Part shown: positions 41,081 through 53,000 of the stretch, piece after piece | Numbering within the stretch: position 1 is the stretch's first letter | Layout of the letters: every line of letters begins with the position of its first letter | From: Liriodendron chinense | Taxonomy: Eukaryota; Streptophyta; Magnoliopsida; Magnoliales; Magnoliaceae | Assembly: GCA_003013855.2 (NCBI GenBank) | Contig: PVNU02002850.1 | Coordinates: 2,232,001-2,296,000 of the forward strand | Direction: 5' to 3' | DNA length: 64,000 nt | Translations under genes and position numbers: made by a program | Notes under the pieces: generated by a model | What the model was told of the DNA's origin: nothing | Databases searched by the model: none | Seen by the model: only the letters and a program-made list of their open reading frames with translations

Positions 41081-42575
41081 TTGTCCGAAGACCTTAAACT
41101 ACATCGGGATTAATTTCTCGGGGGACCTTTTCCTGCTTTCAACCAAAAACCGGCATCGGCCTCAACCGCTGGGATCAAGGTTCGATAACCCGGATCATTT
41201 CCAAAAATACCAAAAAGATTTTGAGCTTTCCATAAAAACTAGTATCAATCTTGATCGCTCGAGTTGAAGACTGGAACTTTCTCAAAACAAAAAATTCACC
41301 ATCAACTTCAACTGTACAAATTCATCCCCAGCGGTCCGAAGACCTAAAACTACACTGGGATTAACTTCTGGGGGGCTTTCTTTCCCAACCTGTCCCAGGC
41401 ATGGCCGACACTTGATCATACGGGTATCTGAACCTTCTAAACAGGTAAAGGCTGAGGTGGGCAGAACCCCGCAATCCTGTTCATGTTGAACGTACCGTGA
41501 TAAACAACCTTGATTTGGAAGTCGCTGTTGAATCTGATGGATGTTCCCTGTTCCTAAAACTCATGAAGGGGATTAAGGCTGTTGGGAGGTGGAGCGCACC
41601 CTCACGGAATTGTGAGCAACGTAAGGCCCCAAACTGGATTGACAAAGGGAAATGTGAGGATGTGGCTCATTCTGTGGCCGAAGGAGTCCATCGGACGATA
41701 CGTGGTCTATGTGCATTGCACATGAGGAACAAGTAACTTTGTGGGTGTGTTGACTGAAAACCCTCAAAATCCCCTCATCCGAAGATGTAAAATTACGGCA
41801 CTTAACTGTCTGAGACTCGTCTTGCTCGTTGACGTAAAATGGATCGGGTGCCTTACCAGTAGTAGAAGCTGGAAATGGATGAAAATTTCATACATTTTCC
41901 CTGCATTCCAGAAAAATCCAACAAAATACCAAAACATTGTAAAATATTTTAAAAAATCACAAAATATTTCCCTTGCTTTCAAACCAAATATTTTCAAAAC
42001 CACAAAAAATATTTCCTTGTTTTCAATAACCGATCTCTATCCTGACCACTCAGGTAAAGATTCAGACCAAATATTTGTAAAAATACAAAAATTGTCACTA
42101 TCCCCAGCACTGCATTTTAGGAGTATCGAATTCCGCTCACTCATTTCGCAGTTTGGGATGACGGATCCGATCGCCCGCAAATTGGAATCTTAACCAAAAC
42201 TGGCGACCAAGCACCGTCTCCATCGCATCCATTCACAGAAGAACATTTTGAAGTCTGATAACATCCTTTGTCCATTCTCATTAGCAAAGAAACAGCATCT
42301 TGGGACGATGGACCTGATCGACTACGGGTCGGGATCTTGACTAACCCGCTGACCAAACACCCGTATAAAAAAGAAAAACCCCAGGGAAGCACAACCCTGC
42401 AAATAATAAGCTCAAAGTTCTCTGCATCTCCAGCAAAAGCAAAATCATCGAATGGAAAGAGAATGAGCCAAACCATGCATTCATCATCAAATATGCATCT
42501 CCATGCATCCCCATGCATCGCATCAATCATCATGTTTACCCGCTTTCAAAATAAAAGTCGGTTAGCCAATGACCC
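41081..42575. other. Non-coding region between tandem array and E4
   Basis: Degenerate copies of the 155-bp unit occur to about 41360. Further on, a loose duplication pairs 42150-42215 with 42298-42365 (GGATC/CTGATCG...CTTAACCAA / CTTGACTAA). The longest ORFs are not convincing. Ends in GACCC, the left E4 duplication. Confidence 0.4.
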
Positions 42576-44229
42576 TGTTCACTTCCCCAGGTGTAGGGTT
42601 GCGATGTAGTAATAAACTCGGTAATACCGAGGTCGATCCACAGGGACTGATGTAGGATGTCACAAACTCATCCACAAGTTTCTATTGAAGCTAACAATCA
42701 AAGTTTGAATAGAAAGTGTGTAATTAACAGTTTAAGCTAAATTGAATGTAAACAATTATAAGAAGGCACTAGGGTTTCGAGGATCCACTTGTAGCAATCC
42801 TCGATGTTCAATCCGCTGTGGTTTCCCATTCTCTCAACTAGAATCACCAGTCAGGTCTATCTAGTCGGATGATAGAACTACTAAACCAGAAGTCTGTAAT
42901 ATGTAAGTTCTGTGCATAAAGTTCACTCAACTCTAGGCTGATCTGAGCATGCTCATTGCATAGGTCATTCACCTTTTCTATAGGTCCAATTCCCAATCAT
43001 AACCATCCTCAAGTCTTCTCACAAGACAAGGCTAGATCATGATTTGAACTGGATTCAAATTATATGCACAGTCCATACATATTCCAGATAATTAACCAAA
43101 ACTAGAACTTTGGCATGAAGCCCCTTTATGAAGAGCTTGGTACTAGAGCGCACTCCAATTCCTCGGATCATACAGGTCTAGACCGTTGCAAACAAATTAA
43201 GAAGATAAGTAATTCATCCAAACATCCATGAGTCATCACAAGACTAAGAGAAATTACTTAAAAACTTGCATAAACTTCAAACCTTAGTTCATAATCATGA
43301 ATTCCAAACTGAAAACCACTTAACTACGAATTAGAACAACTTGGATACACTACAAGCTTCACCTCTTAGCCCTAGCTAAGAGGTTTAGCTGCTCATGATC
43401 CAAGGAAACATGAAACAACTCTTAAAAACATGAAAACAGCAAAGCAAACCAAAAGGAGTTGTGAAACTCCAATCTTCACTTCCACAGTCTCCAACCTTGC
43501 TTGAGCCCTCCTCGGATACCCTAGGAACAATCCCTAGGTGGCTTTTTATAGTTTGGAGGCTCCCCAACGTCGGAAGAATCGGAAATTTGCGTAACACTTA
43601 CGCAGCGCAGAGAATTTCGGGAAGAAATTAGAAAGTTCTAACTCAGTACGCATGGCCGACCAGTCATGACCGGTCGGCCTCAAGTGAAAACACTCCAGCA
43701 GGTATGCCAGACCGGTCAAGAAGGTATGCCAGACCGGTCTGGTCTTGTAGAACCTTAATCCAGCAAGCAACTCCAACCGGTCAAGACCGGTCGGATGTTT
43801 TTCTTCACATTGCAGCAACACTGACCGACCGGTCTTGACCGGTCGGTCCTATTCATTGAATTCCCAGCAATATTGTCCGACCGGTCATGACCGGTCGGAT
43901 GTCTTCAGCAGCATCCTTCATGCATGGCAGACCGGTCACTGACCGGTCTGGCTTCCTTGGCCGACCGGTCACGACCGGTCAGCACATTTTTCTCTTCTTT
44001 TTCTTGCTTTCTTTCTTCTCTTTTTGCTTCTTCATCTCTTTTCTTCTTTGGTTCTTGGATGTTTTTCATCAGAATGATCCTAAGTGAGCTCTTTATGTCT
44101 TCAATTGAGTAGAGTCCACCCTCAATCCTGTAATCACAAAACATGCATTGAATTAGCTTACAAACCATATGAACCTTGCACAATGAGTGATGAATTGGGG
44201 TTAGAATATGCACAATTAAGAGCTCAACA
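42576..44229 (-). repeat. E4 3' LTR
   Basis: On the minus strand it starts TGTTGAG and ends GAACA. R/U5 hairpin 43362-43383; CCTAGG inverted repeat near 43520-43537; TATA (minus) 43542-43550; palindrome 43588-43604; ACCGGT array 43653-43982. It is nearly identical to the 5' copy outside the array. Confidence 0.95.
43653..43982. promoter_or_regulatory. ACCGGT palindrome array in E4 3' LTR
   Basis: About seven inverted-repeat units of the form GACCGGTC-nn-GACCGGTC, some with G(A/C)CCAGTC decay. The 5' LTR array (52450-52760) lacks half of the first unit and a stretch of about 19 bp in the second. Confidence 0.6.
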
Positions 44230-44241
44230 CACCCCCCAACC
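44230..44241 (-). other. E4 polypurine tract
   Basis: GGTTGGGGGGTG on the minus strand, directly before the 3' LTR. Confidence 0.85.
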
Positions 44242-45367
44242 AGCATTTTGCTAGTCCCGAGCAAAACATGCATGAAGCTAATCCCATTCTTCAAAACTCA
44301 ACTCTCTTTCAGAAACCATCCTTCTATACATTCTAAGGTTCATAAGTGTAAGATTCAGAAAGATTAGGCGTCAAAGGTTGGAACCGTAAATCCTCAAGAC
44401 ATAATAGGCATTCATATGAGATTCCCGCTGATTGTTTGATAAATAGAAGGACCTGAACAAATTCAACCTAGTGTGGGTAGTGAAAATTCATTCCACGAGT
44501 TTCTAGGATTATCTTCTTCATAGATCTAGTAAACTATAGAACTCAAGGTCCATAGAGCCACATCAAGCCAATGACAGGGATTTGCCTTACCGTCCTTCCG
44601 ACGACTTTCACACTACGTCCCATTTTCGGCTTTGGTTACGGGTAGACCATCCCCCGGTTGGTAATAGGTAGCCCTAATCGGAATTCTCCACCATTTTTCC
44701 ACATTCCCAATTTCATCCTTCCTTTTCCTTTTTCTTTTTAAATTAGATAGGATTTTTAAAAATCCATATCTTTCATTATTTTCCCATGGACAAGGATGGA
44801 CAAAGTATCCCAGCCTGATTTCTCAATACCTTAATTCAAAGTCTAGCTAATCCATAAATCACATAATCCCTTCAACTCATGAAAATCGTGTAATGTGAAC
44901 TAGGTATAAAGGTGTTCAGATTTTCTATCAATCACAAAATAGGGGAGTTCACATATAAAAACTATTATGCTGTGAGGAATTCCAGACTTCCAGCCCTATA
45001 CACTTCATATCTCCTCCTCTTATGCTCATATCAACTCGAATGCATAGAACCCGTGTTTTTCAAAAGAGTTTCAAATTTTTGAAAAATTGAAAAAATTTCC
45101 ACATGATTGCTTGAAATGTTGCAAATCGCTGGATTCATCCAAGTGATCCTACACCCCCCCAACCAAATCTTGCATTGTCCTCAATGTAAAAGATGTGCAA
45201 TGAGCAAAACATGAGAGCAATTTGAAAATAAAAGGGAGTGAGGACTGATAGTACCTGAGAAAGTGAAAAGTGGAGATCTTCCTCCTTCTAACAAACCTAT
45301 AAAAACTGAAAATAAAAGCAGCAAAATCCTAATCCTAACTACTCTATACCTCCATCAGACTAGGAGA
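44242..45367 (-). other. E4 3' untranslated region
   Basis: Homologous to the E1 and E3 3' regions. Internal purine tract at 45152-45164. The conserved CCGGGGGATGGTCTACCCG block is at 44640-44660. The antisense frame seen in E1, E3 and E5 has two TAG stops here. Confidence 0.75.
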
Positions 45368-47692
45368 TCAATCATCCTGATACACAGGATCATTCAGAGG
45401 TATGGACATACCTTCTGAAGGGAAGTTCTCAAAGAACGGCTTTAATCGCTGCCCATTTGCTTTAAAAAGGTTGCCGTTCCTTGGATTTAACAGCTCGACA
45501 GTCCCATATGGATAGACAGTTTGCACAAGGTAGGGACCGGTCCACCGAGATCTCAATTTTCCCGGAAATAGATGTAAGCGAGAATTATACATGAGGAATT
45601 TTTTATTTATCGTGAATGTCTTACGAAGAATATTCTTATCATGGAATATCTTCGTCTTGTCCTTGTAAATTCTTGCATTCTCATAAGCTTCATTCCGGAT
45701 TTCTGCAAGTTCATTCAATTGTAGTTTGCGTAACGAGCTTGCCTTGTCAGGATTGAAATTCATCTTCTTAATAGCCCAATACGCCTTATGTTCCAACTCC
45801 ACAGGCAAGTGACAAGCCTTCCCATAGACAAGTCTATAGGGAGACATTCCAATAGGAGTTTTAAAGGCAGTACGGTAAGCCCAAAGCGCATCGGTAAGTC
45901 GAAGTGACCAATCCTTGCGATCGGAATTCACCGTTTTTTCTAAAATGTGTTTAATCTCCCTATTGGATATCTCAGCTTGTCCACTAGTTTGTGGGTGATA
46001 GGGAGTGCTCACTTTGTGCGTTACGCCATATTTCTTCATTAATGCTTCAAAAGGGCGATTGCAAAAGTGAGACCCTCCATCACTTATGATGACTCGAGGC
46101 GTTCCAAACCGGGAAAGAATGTTTTCTTTTAAGAATCGAATGACCGTTTTATGGTCATTATTCCGGCAAGGGATGGCCTCGACCCATTTGGAAACATAAT
46201 CAACGGCAAGCAAGATGTATAAGTTTCCAAAAGAAGATGGGAATGGGCCCATGAAATCGATGCCCCAACAATAAAAAATTTCGATAATTAAGATGGGATT
46301 GAGTGGCATCATATTTCTACGAGAGATTCCTCCTAATTTCTGACAGGGTTCGCAAGCTTTGCAAAACTCATGTGTGTCTTTGAACATGGTGGGCCAATAA
46401 AACCCACATTGCAGAATTTTCGCTGTGGTCTTTTTAGCCGAAAAATGGCCACCACATGCTTGAGAATGACAGAAGGAGATGATACTTTGTTGCTCATCAT
46501 CTGGGACACATCTCCTTATGATTTGATCGGGACAATACTTGAACAAGTATGGGTCGTCCCATAGAAATTTCCGTACCTCTGAGAAGAATCTATCCTTATC
46601 TTGCTTTTTCCAATATGTAGGAATTGTACCTGTAGTAAGATAATTAGCAATGTCCGCATACCATGGTAATTGGGAAACAGCAAAAAGTTGTTCATCAGGG
46701 AACATGTCATTGATTGCAGTCGTTTCAGGAGAATCAGTGAGGACAAGTCGAGAGAGGTGGTCAGCTACTACATTCTCTACTCCTTTCTTATCACGTATTT
46801 CTAAGTCGAATTCTTGGAGTAGGAGGATCCATCTTAATAACCGTGGTTTAGCATCCTTCTTAGAGAGAAGATACTTAAGCGCGGCATGGTCGGTGAATAC
46901 GATGATCTTGGATCCAATCAAGTAGGATCTAAACTTCTCCAAGGCAAAAACTACTGCTAACAGTTCCTTTTCAGTAGTGGTGTAGTTTGCCTGGGCTGAG
47001 TTTAGGGTTCTACTTGCATAGTAGATAACACACGGCTTTTTATCTTTTCTTTGGCCTAACACAGCCCCAATAGCATAGTCGCTAGCATCGCACATAATTT
47101 CAAAAGGAAGGCTCCAATCAGGTGGTTGCATTATTGGGGCGCATGTCAACATACCTTTAAGGGTGGTAAATGCCTGTTGACATTCTTCATTCCACTCGAA
47201 TGAATTTTCCTTTTGAAGTAGGTTACATAAAGGGCGAGAGAGTGAACTGAAATCCTTTATAAACCTTCTGTAAAATCCTGCATGTCCTAAAAAGGACCGT
47301 ATATCTCGTATGCTTTTGGGTGGTGGTAGGTTAGAGATAAGATCAATTTTCGCCTTGTCCACCTCAATTCCATTTTGTGAAACGATGTGACCAAGTACAA
47401 TTCCCTTTTGAACCATGAAGTGACACTTCTCCCAATTCAGCACAAGGTTCTTCTCTTCACATCTTTTTAGCACAGATTTCAAGTGCTTGAGGCACTCATC
47501 AAAGTTACAACCAAATACAGAAAAATCATCCATGAAGACTTCGAGAATGGTCCCCACCATGTCAGAAAAGATGCTCATCATACAACGCTGAAAGGTGGCA
47601 GGGGCATTACATAGTCCAAACGGCATTCGTCGATAGGCGAAAGTACCGAATGGACATGTGAATGTAGTCTTTTCTTGATCTTCACTGGGCAA
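45368..47692 (-). CDS. E4 pol, C-terminal part: RT end, RNase H, integrase (774 codons open)
   Basis: Reverse transcription and integration. Residues 1-150 complete RT, with FGLCNAPATFQRCM and catalytic FMDD at 53-56. RNase H spans about 195-315 (CDASDYAIGAVL, TEKELLAVVFALEKF, TDHAALKYL). The integrase zinc part has His 409 and 416 and CEPC (447-450); the core has Asp 479 (WGIDFMG), Asp 538 (ISDGGSHF) and Glu 574 (GQAEISNRE), so the DD35E spacing is exact. It ends SIPLNDPVYQDD. The ATG at 47692 is not the real start: a one-base insertion about 12 codons upstream separates this frame from the first half of RT. All catalytic residues are intact, so only the frameshifts prevent a full polyprotein. 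Confidence 0.93.
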   Translation of the reverse strand: MPSEDQEKTTFTCPFGTFAYRRMPFGLCNAPATFQRCMMSIFSDMVGTILEVFMDDFSVFGCNFDECLKHLKSVLKRCEEKNLVLNWEKCHFMVQKGIVLGHIVSQNGIEVDKAKIDLISNLPPPKSIRDIRSFLGHAGFYRRFIKDFSSLSRPLCNLLQKENSFEWNEECQQAFTTLKGMLTCAPIMQPPDWSLPFEIMCDASDYAIGAVLGQRKDKKPCVIYYASRTLNSAQANYTTTEKELLAVVFALEKFRSYLIGSKIIVFTDHAALKYLLSKKDAKPRLLRWILLLQEFDLEIRDKKGVENVVADHLSRLVLTDSPETTAINDMFPDEQLFAVSQLPWYADIANYLTTGTIPTYWKKQDKDRFFSEVRKFLWDDPYLFKYCPDQIIRRCVPDDEQQSIISFCHSQACGGHFSAKKTTAKILQCGFYWPTMFKDTHEFCKACEPCQKLGGISRRNMMPLNPILIIEIFYCWGIDFMGPFPSSFGNLYILLAVDYVSKWVEAIPCRNNDHKTVIRFLKENILSRFGTPRVIISDGGSHFCNRPFEALMKKYGVTHKVSTPYHPQTSGQAEISNREIKHILEKTVNSDRKDWSLRLTDALWAYRTAFKTPIGMSPYRLVYGKACHLPVELEHKAYWAIKKMNFNPDKASSLRKLQLNELAEIRNEAYENARIYKDKTKIFHDKNILRKTFTINKKFLMYNSRLHLFPGKLRSRWTGPYLVQTVYPYGTVELLNPRNGNLFKANGQRLKPFFENFPSEGMSIPLNDPVYQDD

Positions 47693-48701
47693 TTTCTATT
47701 TGGTTGTACCCTGAATAGCCATCAAGGAAGCAAAAGTGGGAATGGCCCGCCAACCGTTCTAAAATCTGATCAACAAACGGTAGGGAAAAGTGGTCTTTCC
47801 TCGTGACAGTGTTTAGCTTCCTGTAGTCAATGCACATTCTCCAACCGGTAGTGACTCTAGTTGGCACGAGTTCGTTATTGGCATTGGCTACGATGGTTAT
47901 TCCGGATTTCTTAGGCACCACTTGAGTTGGGCTCACCCATTGGCTATCAGATATTGGGTAAATGATACCTACATCCAATAGTTTCACCACTTCGGCCTTA
48001 ACCACATCCTTCATATTTGGATTTAGTCGTCTTTGTGGTTGCCGAGATGTCTTTGCATTTTCCTCAAGGTGTATGCGGTGAGTGCAAATCAGTGGGTCTA
48101 TGCCTTTGAGATCGGCAATTGTCCATCTGATGGCACTCTTATGCTCTAATAGAGTGGCTATTAGCCTACTCTCTTGTTCCTCATCCAAGTGGGAAGAAAT
48201 CACCACTGGATATGTCTCATCTAGACCTAAATAAACATATTTTAGCTCACTTGACAATGGTTTTAGGTCGAGTTTTGGTGCCTTAATGTTGGATGGGAGG
48301 GCCTTGTTCTCATTTATAGGCAAAGGTTCAATTGGGGCCCTCCATCTTTTATTTTCACGCACCAGCATCACATCTAGAATGGCATCCATCTCTTGTGTTG
48401 TATCATCATTCATATCATGGAGATGGGCCACACATGCCTCTAAAGGGTCTGAAAATAGTGACAAGGGGATTGTATCTTCCACGAATGATTCGATCATGTT
48501 TAATTCGTGGATATCATCATCAACTTCCCGCGGTTGTTTGCATAACTCAAATATGTTAAGCTCAAGGGTCATATTTCCAAAGGACATTTGTACAAGTCCG
48601 TTTCTACAATTGATAATGGCGTTTGAGGTAGCTAGAAACGGTCGTCCAAGTATGACGGGAATTTGAGTACCAGTGCCTATCACGGGATGTGTCCAAGACA
48701 A
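47682..48701 (-). pseudogene. E4 pol, middle part: end of protease to RT palm
   Basis: An open frame of 339 codons. It begins in the protease C-terminus (THPVIGTGTQIPVILGRPFL), crosses an acidic linker and enters RT (GWRMCIDYRKLN, FLDGYSGYNQIEIA), where a one-base insertion near 47692 ends it. It is joined upstream to the protease frame through a 2-bp deletion near 48690 relative to E3 (TTGGACACATCCC against TTGGAGACACATCCC). It is part of one pol gene, not a separate protein. Confidence 0.85.
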
Positions 48702-49458
48702 TAAAATCTACTGGATAGTAGAATTTATCAACTTGGACTAGAACATCCTCTACCATTCCTCTCGGTATCCGGATGGATCTATCAGCAAGTTGGAGTGTGG
48801 TTTTGGTGGGTTTCAATTCACCTAACCCAAGTTGTTCATAGACCGAGTATGGAATGAGATTCACACTTGCCCCCAAGTCGAGTAGGGCTTGTTTAATCTG
48901 GTAGTCTCCTATGATGCATGATATGGTTGGACTACCCGGATCTTTGTATTTTTGGGGCACCTCTTGTTTGATGATGGCACTCAAATTCTCAGCCAAAAGC
49001 ACTTTGTTGTGAACGTTATGTTTCCTTTTGATTGTACACAATTCCTTTAAAAATTTGGCATAAGATGGTATTTGTTTTATTGCATCCAACAGCGGAATGT
49101 TGATCTTCACCTGCTTGAAAACTTCCAGAATCTCCAGATTTTTATCTAAAGGTTTAGGTGAAATCAACCTTTGTGGGAATGGGGCAACCGGCTTGTATTG
49201 TCTTTCCGGTTCTTTCTCTTGTGGAATATTGTTTGGGCTATCATCCTCTTTGGGAATTTTCGGATCCTTAGGCTTGGGAGCCTTCACCGGATTAGATTTA
49301 TCAATTTCTTTCCCACTTCTCAAAGTGGTGATAGCTTGGACATGTTCCGTAATGGTGGGAGGATGAGCTTGCATCTTGTATCTCATATTGGGTCCTTGGG
49401 TTAGGAAGAGGTTGGGCAGGGAGTATACCCTTCTCTCTAACACTAAGGTGAGCTTCAA
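48604..49458 (-). pseudogene. E4 gag-pol junction and protease
   Basis: An open frame of 284 codons. It starts in the gag tail after a frameshift near 49400, then TLRSGKEIDKSNPVKAPKPK, a linker, and the aspartic protease with LLDLGASVNLIPYSVYEQ (Athila-type DLGA) and ADRSIRIPRGMVEDVLVQ. The frame is lost near 48690. In E5 the equivalent gag-to-protease reading is continuous (61379-60513), showing that the break in E4 is mutational and not a programmed shift. Confidence 0.85.
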
Positions 49459-50815
49459 CTCTAGCCAAAGATGTTTTCAATTCATTGATGGCTTGGTTTG
49501 AGTTTTGATTGAATTTCAATTTCTCTTGCATGAACCCATCTATTTTTAGAGAATTTGTTTTGTTATACTCATTCTGAACCGTTACGAATGCACCCAACAT
49601 CTCTTCTAGTGATACTTTTGGAGTGTTGTTTGCATTTGCATTGGGCCCATTCTTCCAACTGAAGTTGGGATGGTTCTTCCAATTAGGATTATACGTGTTT
49701 GAGTTTGGAGCACCATATTGCTGCTGATAACTGTTTATGGCATTTGTTTGTTCTTGTAGGATGCCTTGGACTGCTGAAATTGTGGGACAATCTGGTGTAG
49801 CATGTTGATTTCCAGCACAAATTCCACAAACAGTTTCAACCTCAGTGGAGTTGATTGTTTCTCCTTTCCTTAATTCCATGGCTTCGACCTTTCTTGTAAG
49901 GCTAGCCAACCGTGCACTTATGCTATCTTCTTCTGATAAGACATAAATTCCTCCCTTTTCCTTTTGTTGGCCAATCTTGGAATTTGTTGGTTTAGGTGTG
50001 TCCCAAGATTGTGCACTTTTAGCCAATTCTTCCAGATAATCCCATGCTTCATCAGCTTCCTTATTCATGAACTCCCCATTACACATCATCTCTATAAATT
50101 GGCGCATGGATGGAATCAGTCCTTCATAGAAAAAACTTATAATCCGCCAATTTTCATAGCCATGATGTGGGCATGCGTTTAATAGGTCCTTGAATCTCTC
50201 CCAACATTGGGAAAAGGTTTCATCCTCCTTTTGGGCAAAGTTCATGATAAGGCGCTTAAGCATGTTCGTTTTATGAGTAGGGAAGAATTTTTTTATAAAT
50301 TCTCTGTGCATATCATTCCATGACCCAATTGATCTTGGCCTCAATGCATAAAGCCAACCCTTGGCTTTATCCTTAAGAGTGAAAGGGAAGAATTTAAGTC
50401 TTACTACATCTTCAGTCACATTTGCAAAGTGCATGGTGGTGATTACCTCATTAAACTCCCTAAGGTGTTGATAGGCACTTTCACTGTCGAAACCATGGAA
50501 TTTAGGGAGAAGATTGATCACTCCCGGTTTCAAATCCACATTCCCTGCATATGGTGGAAATACTATGCATGAGGGAGTGCTCGTCCTTGCAGGTTGCAAG
50601 AAATAACGTAAAGTCCTAGGTCGGGGAACATTCTCAACCACATTCTCCCCTGTTTCAGTTTGATTTTGAACCGGGTTAGGTTGATTTGCAGCCATACTTT
50701 CAGATAAAATTGGAGAATCTAGATGTCTCCTAACACGTGGCTCTCTATCAAAGCCTTCTACTATCCCCCCTTCACTTATGAGTCGGTTATTGGAATCCCG
50801 AGTCCAATGTGGCAT
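49301..50815 (-). CDS. E4 gag (504 codons open)
   Basis: Capsid/nucleocapsid protein that packages element RNA. Start at MPHWTRDSNNRLI, the same as in E3. The retrotransposon gag (capsid) domain spans about residues 90-270 (FFPFTLKDKAKGWLYAL, FIKKFFPTHKTNMLKRLI, SQCWERFKDLLNACPHHG). A CCHC zinc knuckle, CGICAGNQHATPDC, lies near 335 with perfect C-x2-C-x4-H-x4-C spacing. Then a Gln/Asn-rich stretch and a helical part (LKIDGFMQEKLKFNQNSN). The last 20 residues are out of frame relative to E5, so the natural protein probably ran on into the protease as one polyprotein. Confidence 0.93.
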   Translation of the reverse strand: MPHWTRDSNNRLISEGGIVEGFDREPRVRRHLDSPILSESMAANQPNPVQNQTETGENVVENVPRPRTLRYFLQPARTSTPSCIVFPPYAGNVDLKPGVINLLPKFHGFDSESAYQHLREFNEVITTMHFANVTEDVVRLKFFPFTLKDKAKGWLYALRPRSIGSWNDMHREFIKKFFPTHKTNMLKRLIMNFAQKEDETFSQCWERFKDLLNACPHHGYENWRIISFFYEGLIPSMRQFIEMMCNGEFMNKEADEAWDYLEELAKSAQSWDTPKPTNSKIGQQKEKGGIYVLSEEDSISARLASLTRKVEAMELRKGETINSTEVETVCGICAGNQHATPDCPTISAVQGILQEQTNAINSYQQQYGAPNSNTYNPNWKNHPNFSWKNGPNANANNTPKVSLEEMLGAFVTVQNEYNKTNSLKIDGFMQEKLKFNQNSNQAINELKTSLARVEAHLSVREKGILPAQPLPNPRTQYEIQDASSSSHHYGTCPSYHHFEKWERN

Positions 50816-51348
50816 GCAAAACCAAAAATAAGAAACAAAAAGAAAGGAGAATTCTTCCTCCCTTTTCTTTACTCTTCTCTAAGACCGAAGCACAAGGTGT
50901 CTTGCAATGGCTAGGCCAGAAGCAAGGATAAAGACCGATTTCTCCTGGTCAATAGGGGTTCAGAAAACTCCCCACCCACTCTTTGAATCTTTTGAGAAAA
51001 AGTGCAGAAAAAGGAAAAAGAGGAGTAGAGATGAGAAAAGAAATCTCTGAGCACAAGGTGAACCAAGGCGGCTGAGCCGACCAATAGGAATCCAGGTGGC
51101 AAAAAGACCGACCTTTTAGAGATCCAAAAGGAATCTCCACCCACTCTACAAGAGATGAATAGGAATGAATAGGAGAAGGAGAAGAGTAAGGTTTAGAAAG
51201 ATAAAACCCGATTCGCACTTGAAATTCTTCTTCAACTTCTTAGAAATCCCTGAAAAAAATCAAATAAATAAACTAAGTTAGTTCTAAAAAAAATCTAAAA
51301 GAGTCCTAAATAGATACTAATTTCAGAAATTTGTGAAAACCGTCAAAG
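50816..51348 (-). other. E4 leader with conserved upstream ORF
   Basis: Between primer site and gag. The 77-codon frame 51144-50911 shares SHLYSSFSFFCTF and VGGEFSEPLLTRRNRSLSL with the E3 leader frame. Confidence 0.4.
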
Positions 51349-51366
51349 TCCCCGGCAACGGCGCCA
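51349..51366 (-). other. E4 primer-binding site (tRNA-Asp type)
   Basis: TGGCGCCGTTGCCGGGGA on the minus strand, 6 bp from the 5' LTR. Confidence 0.9.
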
Positions 51367-51372
51367 AAAACT

Positions 51373-53000
51373 TGTTCACTTCCCCAAGTGTAGGGTTGCG
51401 ATGTAGTAATAAACTCGGTAATACCGAGGTCGATCCACAGGGACTGATGTAGGATGTCACAAACTCATCCACAAGTTTCTATTGAAGCTAACAATCAAAG
51501 TTTGAATAGAAAGTGTGTAATTAACAGTTTAAGCTAAATTGAATGTAAACAATTATAAGAAGGCACTAGGGTTTCGAGGATCCACTTGTAGCAATCCTCG
51601 ATGTTCAATCCGCTGTGGTTTCCCATTCTCTAAACTAGAATCACCAGTCAGGTCTATCTAGTCGGATGATAGAACTGTTAAACCAGAAGTCTGTAATATG
51701 TAAGTTCTGTGCATAAAGTTCACTCAACTCTAGGCTGATCTGAGCATGCTCATTGCATAGGTCATTCACCTTTTCTATAGGTCCAATTCCCAATCATAAC
51801 CATCCTCAAGTCTTCTCACAAGACAAGGCTAGATCATGATTTGAACTGGATTCAAATTATATGCACAGTCCATACATATTCCAGATAATTAACCAAAACT
51901 AGAACTTTGGCATGAAGCCCCTTTATGAAGAGCTTGGTACTAGAGCGCACTCCAATTCCTCGGATCATACAGGTCTAGACCGTTGCAAACAAATTAAGAA
52001 GATAAGTAATTCATCCAAACATCCATGAGTCATCACAAGACTAAGAGAAATTACTTAAAAACTTGCATAAACTTCAAACCTTAGTTCATAATCATGAATT
52101 CCAAACTGAAAACCACTTAACTACGAATTAGAACAACTTGGATACACTACAAGCTTCACCTCTTAGCCCTAGCTAAGAGGTTTAGCTGCTCATGATCCAA
52201 GGAAACATGAAACAACTCTTAAAAACATGAAAACAGCAAAGCAAACCAAAAGGAGTTGTGAAACTCCAATCTTCACTTCCACAGTCTCCAACCTTGCTTG
52301 AGCCCTCCTCGGATACCCTAGGAACAATCCCTAGGTGGCTTTTTATAGTTTGGAGGCTCCCCAACGTCGGAAGAATCGGAAATTTGCGTAACACTTACGC
52401 AGCGCAGAGAATTTCGGGAAGAAATTAGAAAGTTCTAACTCAGTACGCATGGCCGACCGGTCACAAGTGAAAACACTCCAGCAGGTATGCCAGACCGGTC
52501 AAGACCGGTCTGGTCTTGTAGAACCTCAATCCAGCAAGCAACTCCAACCGGTCAAGACCGGTCGGATGTTTTTCTTCACATTGCAGCAACACTGACCGAC
52601 CGGTCTTGACCGGTCGGTCCTATTCATTGAATTCCCAGCAATACTGTCCGATCGGTCATGACCGGTCGGATGTCTTCAGCAGCATCCTTCATGCATGGCA
52701 GACCGGTCACTGATCGGTCTGGCTTCCTTGGCCGACCGGTCACGACCGGTCAGCACCTTTTTCTCTTCTTTTTCTTGCTTTCTTTCTTCTCTTTTTGCTT
52801 CTTCATCTCTTTTCTTCTTTGGTTCTTGGATGTTTTTCATCAGAATGATCCTAAGTGAGCTCTTTATGTCTTCAATTGAGTACAGTCCACCCTCAATCCT
52901 GTAATCACAAAACATGTATTGAATTAGCTTACAAACTATACGAACCTTGCACAATGAGTGATGAATTGGGGTTAGAATATGCACAATTAAGAGCTCAACA
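51373..53000 (-). repeat. E4 5' LTR
   Basis: R/U5 hairpin 52159-52180; TATA (minus) 52339-52347; palindrome 52385-52401; ACCGGT array 52450-52760. Near-identity to the other LTR over more than 1.5 kb points to recent insertion. Confidence 0.95.

Larger units (their letters stand above)
42576..53000 (-). mobile_element. E4: near-intact Athila-lineage retrotransposon, TSD GACCC
   Basis: The element is 10,425 bp, reading right to left. LTRs of 1654 bp (left, 3') and 1628 bp (right, 5'), perfect duplications GACCC at 42571-42575 and 53001-53005, tRNA-Asp primer site, polypurine tract. Gag, protease, RT, RNase H and integrase are all present. Only three frameshifts divide the coding region and I see no nonsense codon inside the long frames, so this is the youngest and best preserved element in the window. 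No env-like ORF. Confidence 0.96.

Noticed and set aside
49301..49458. Programmed frameshift between gag and protease in E4 and E3
   Set aside because: E5 reads continuously through the same point, and E3 and E4 break at slightly different sequences, so mutation explains it better.
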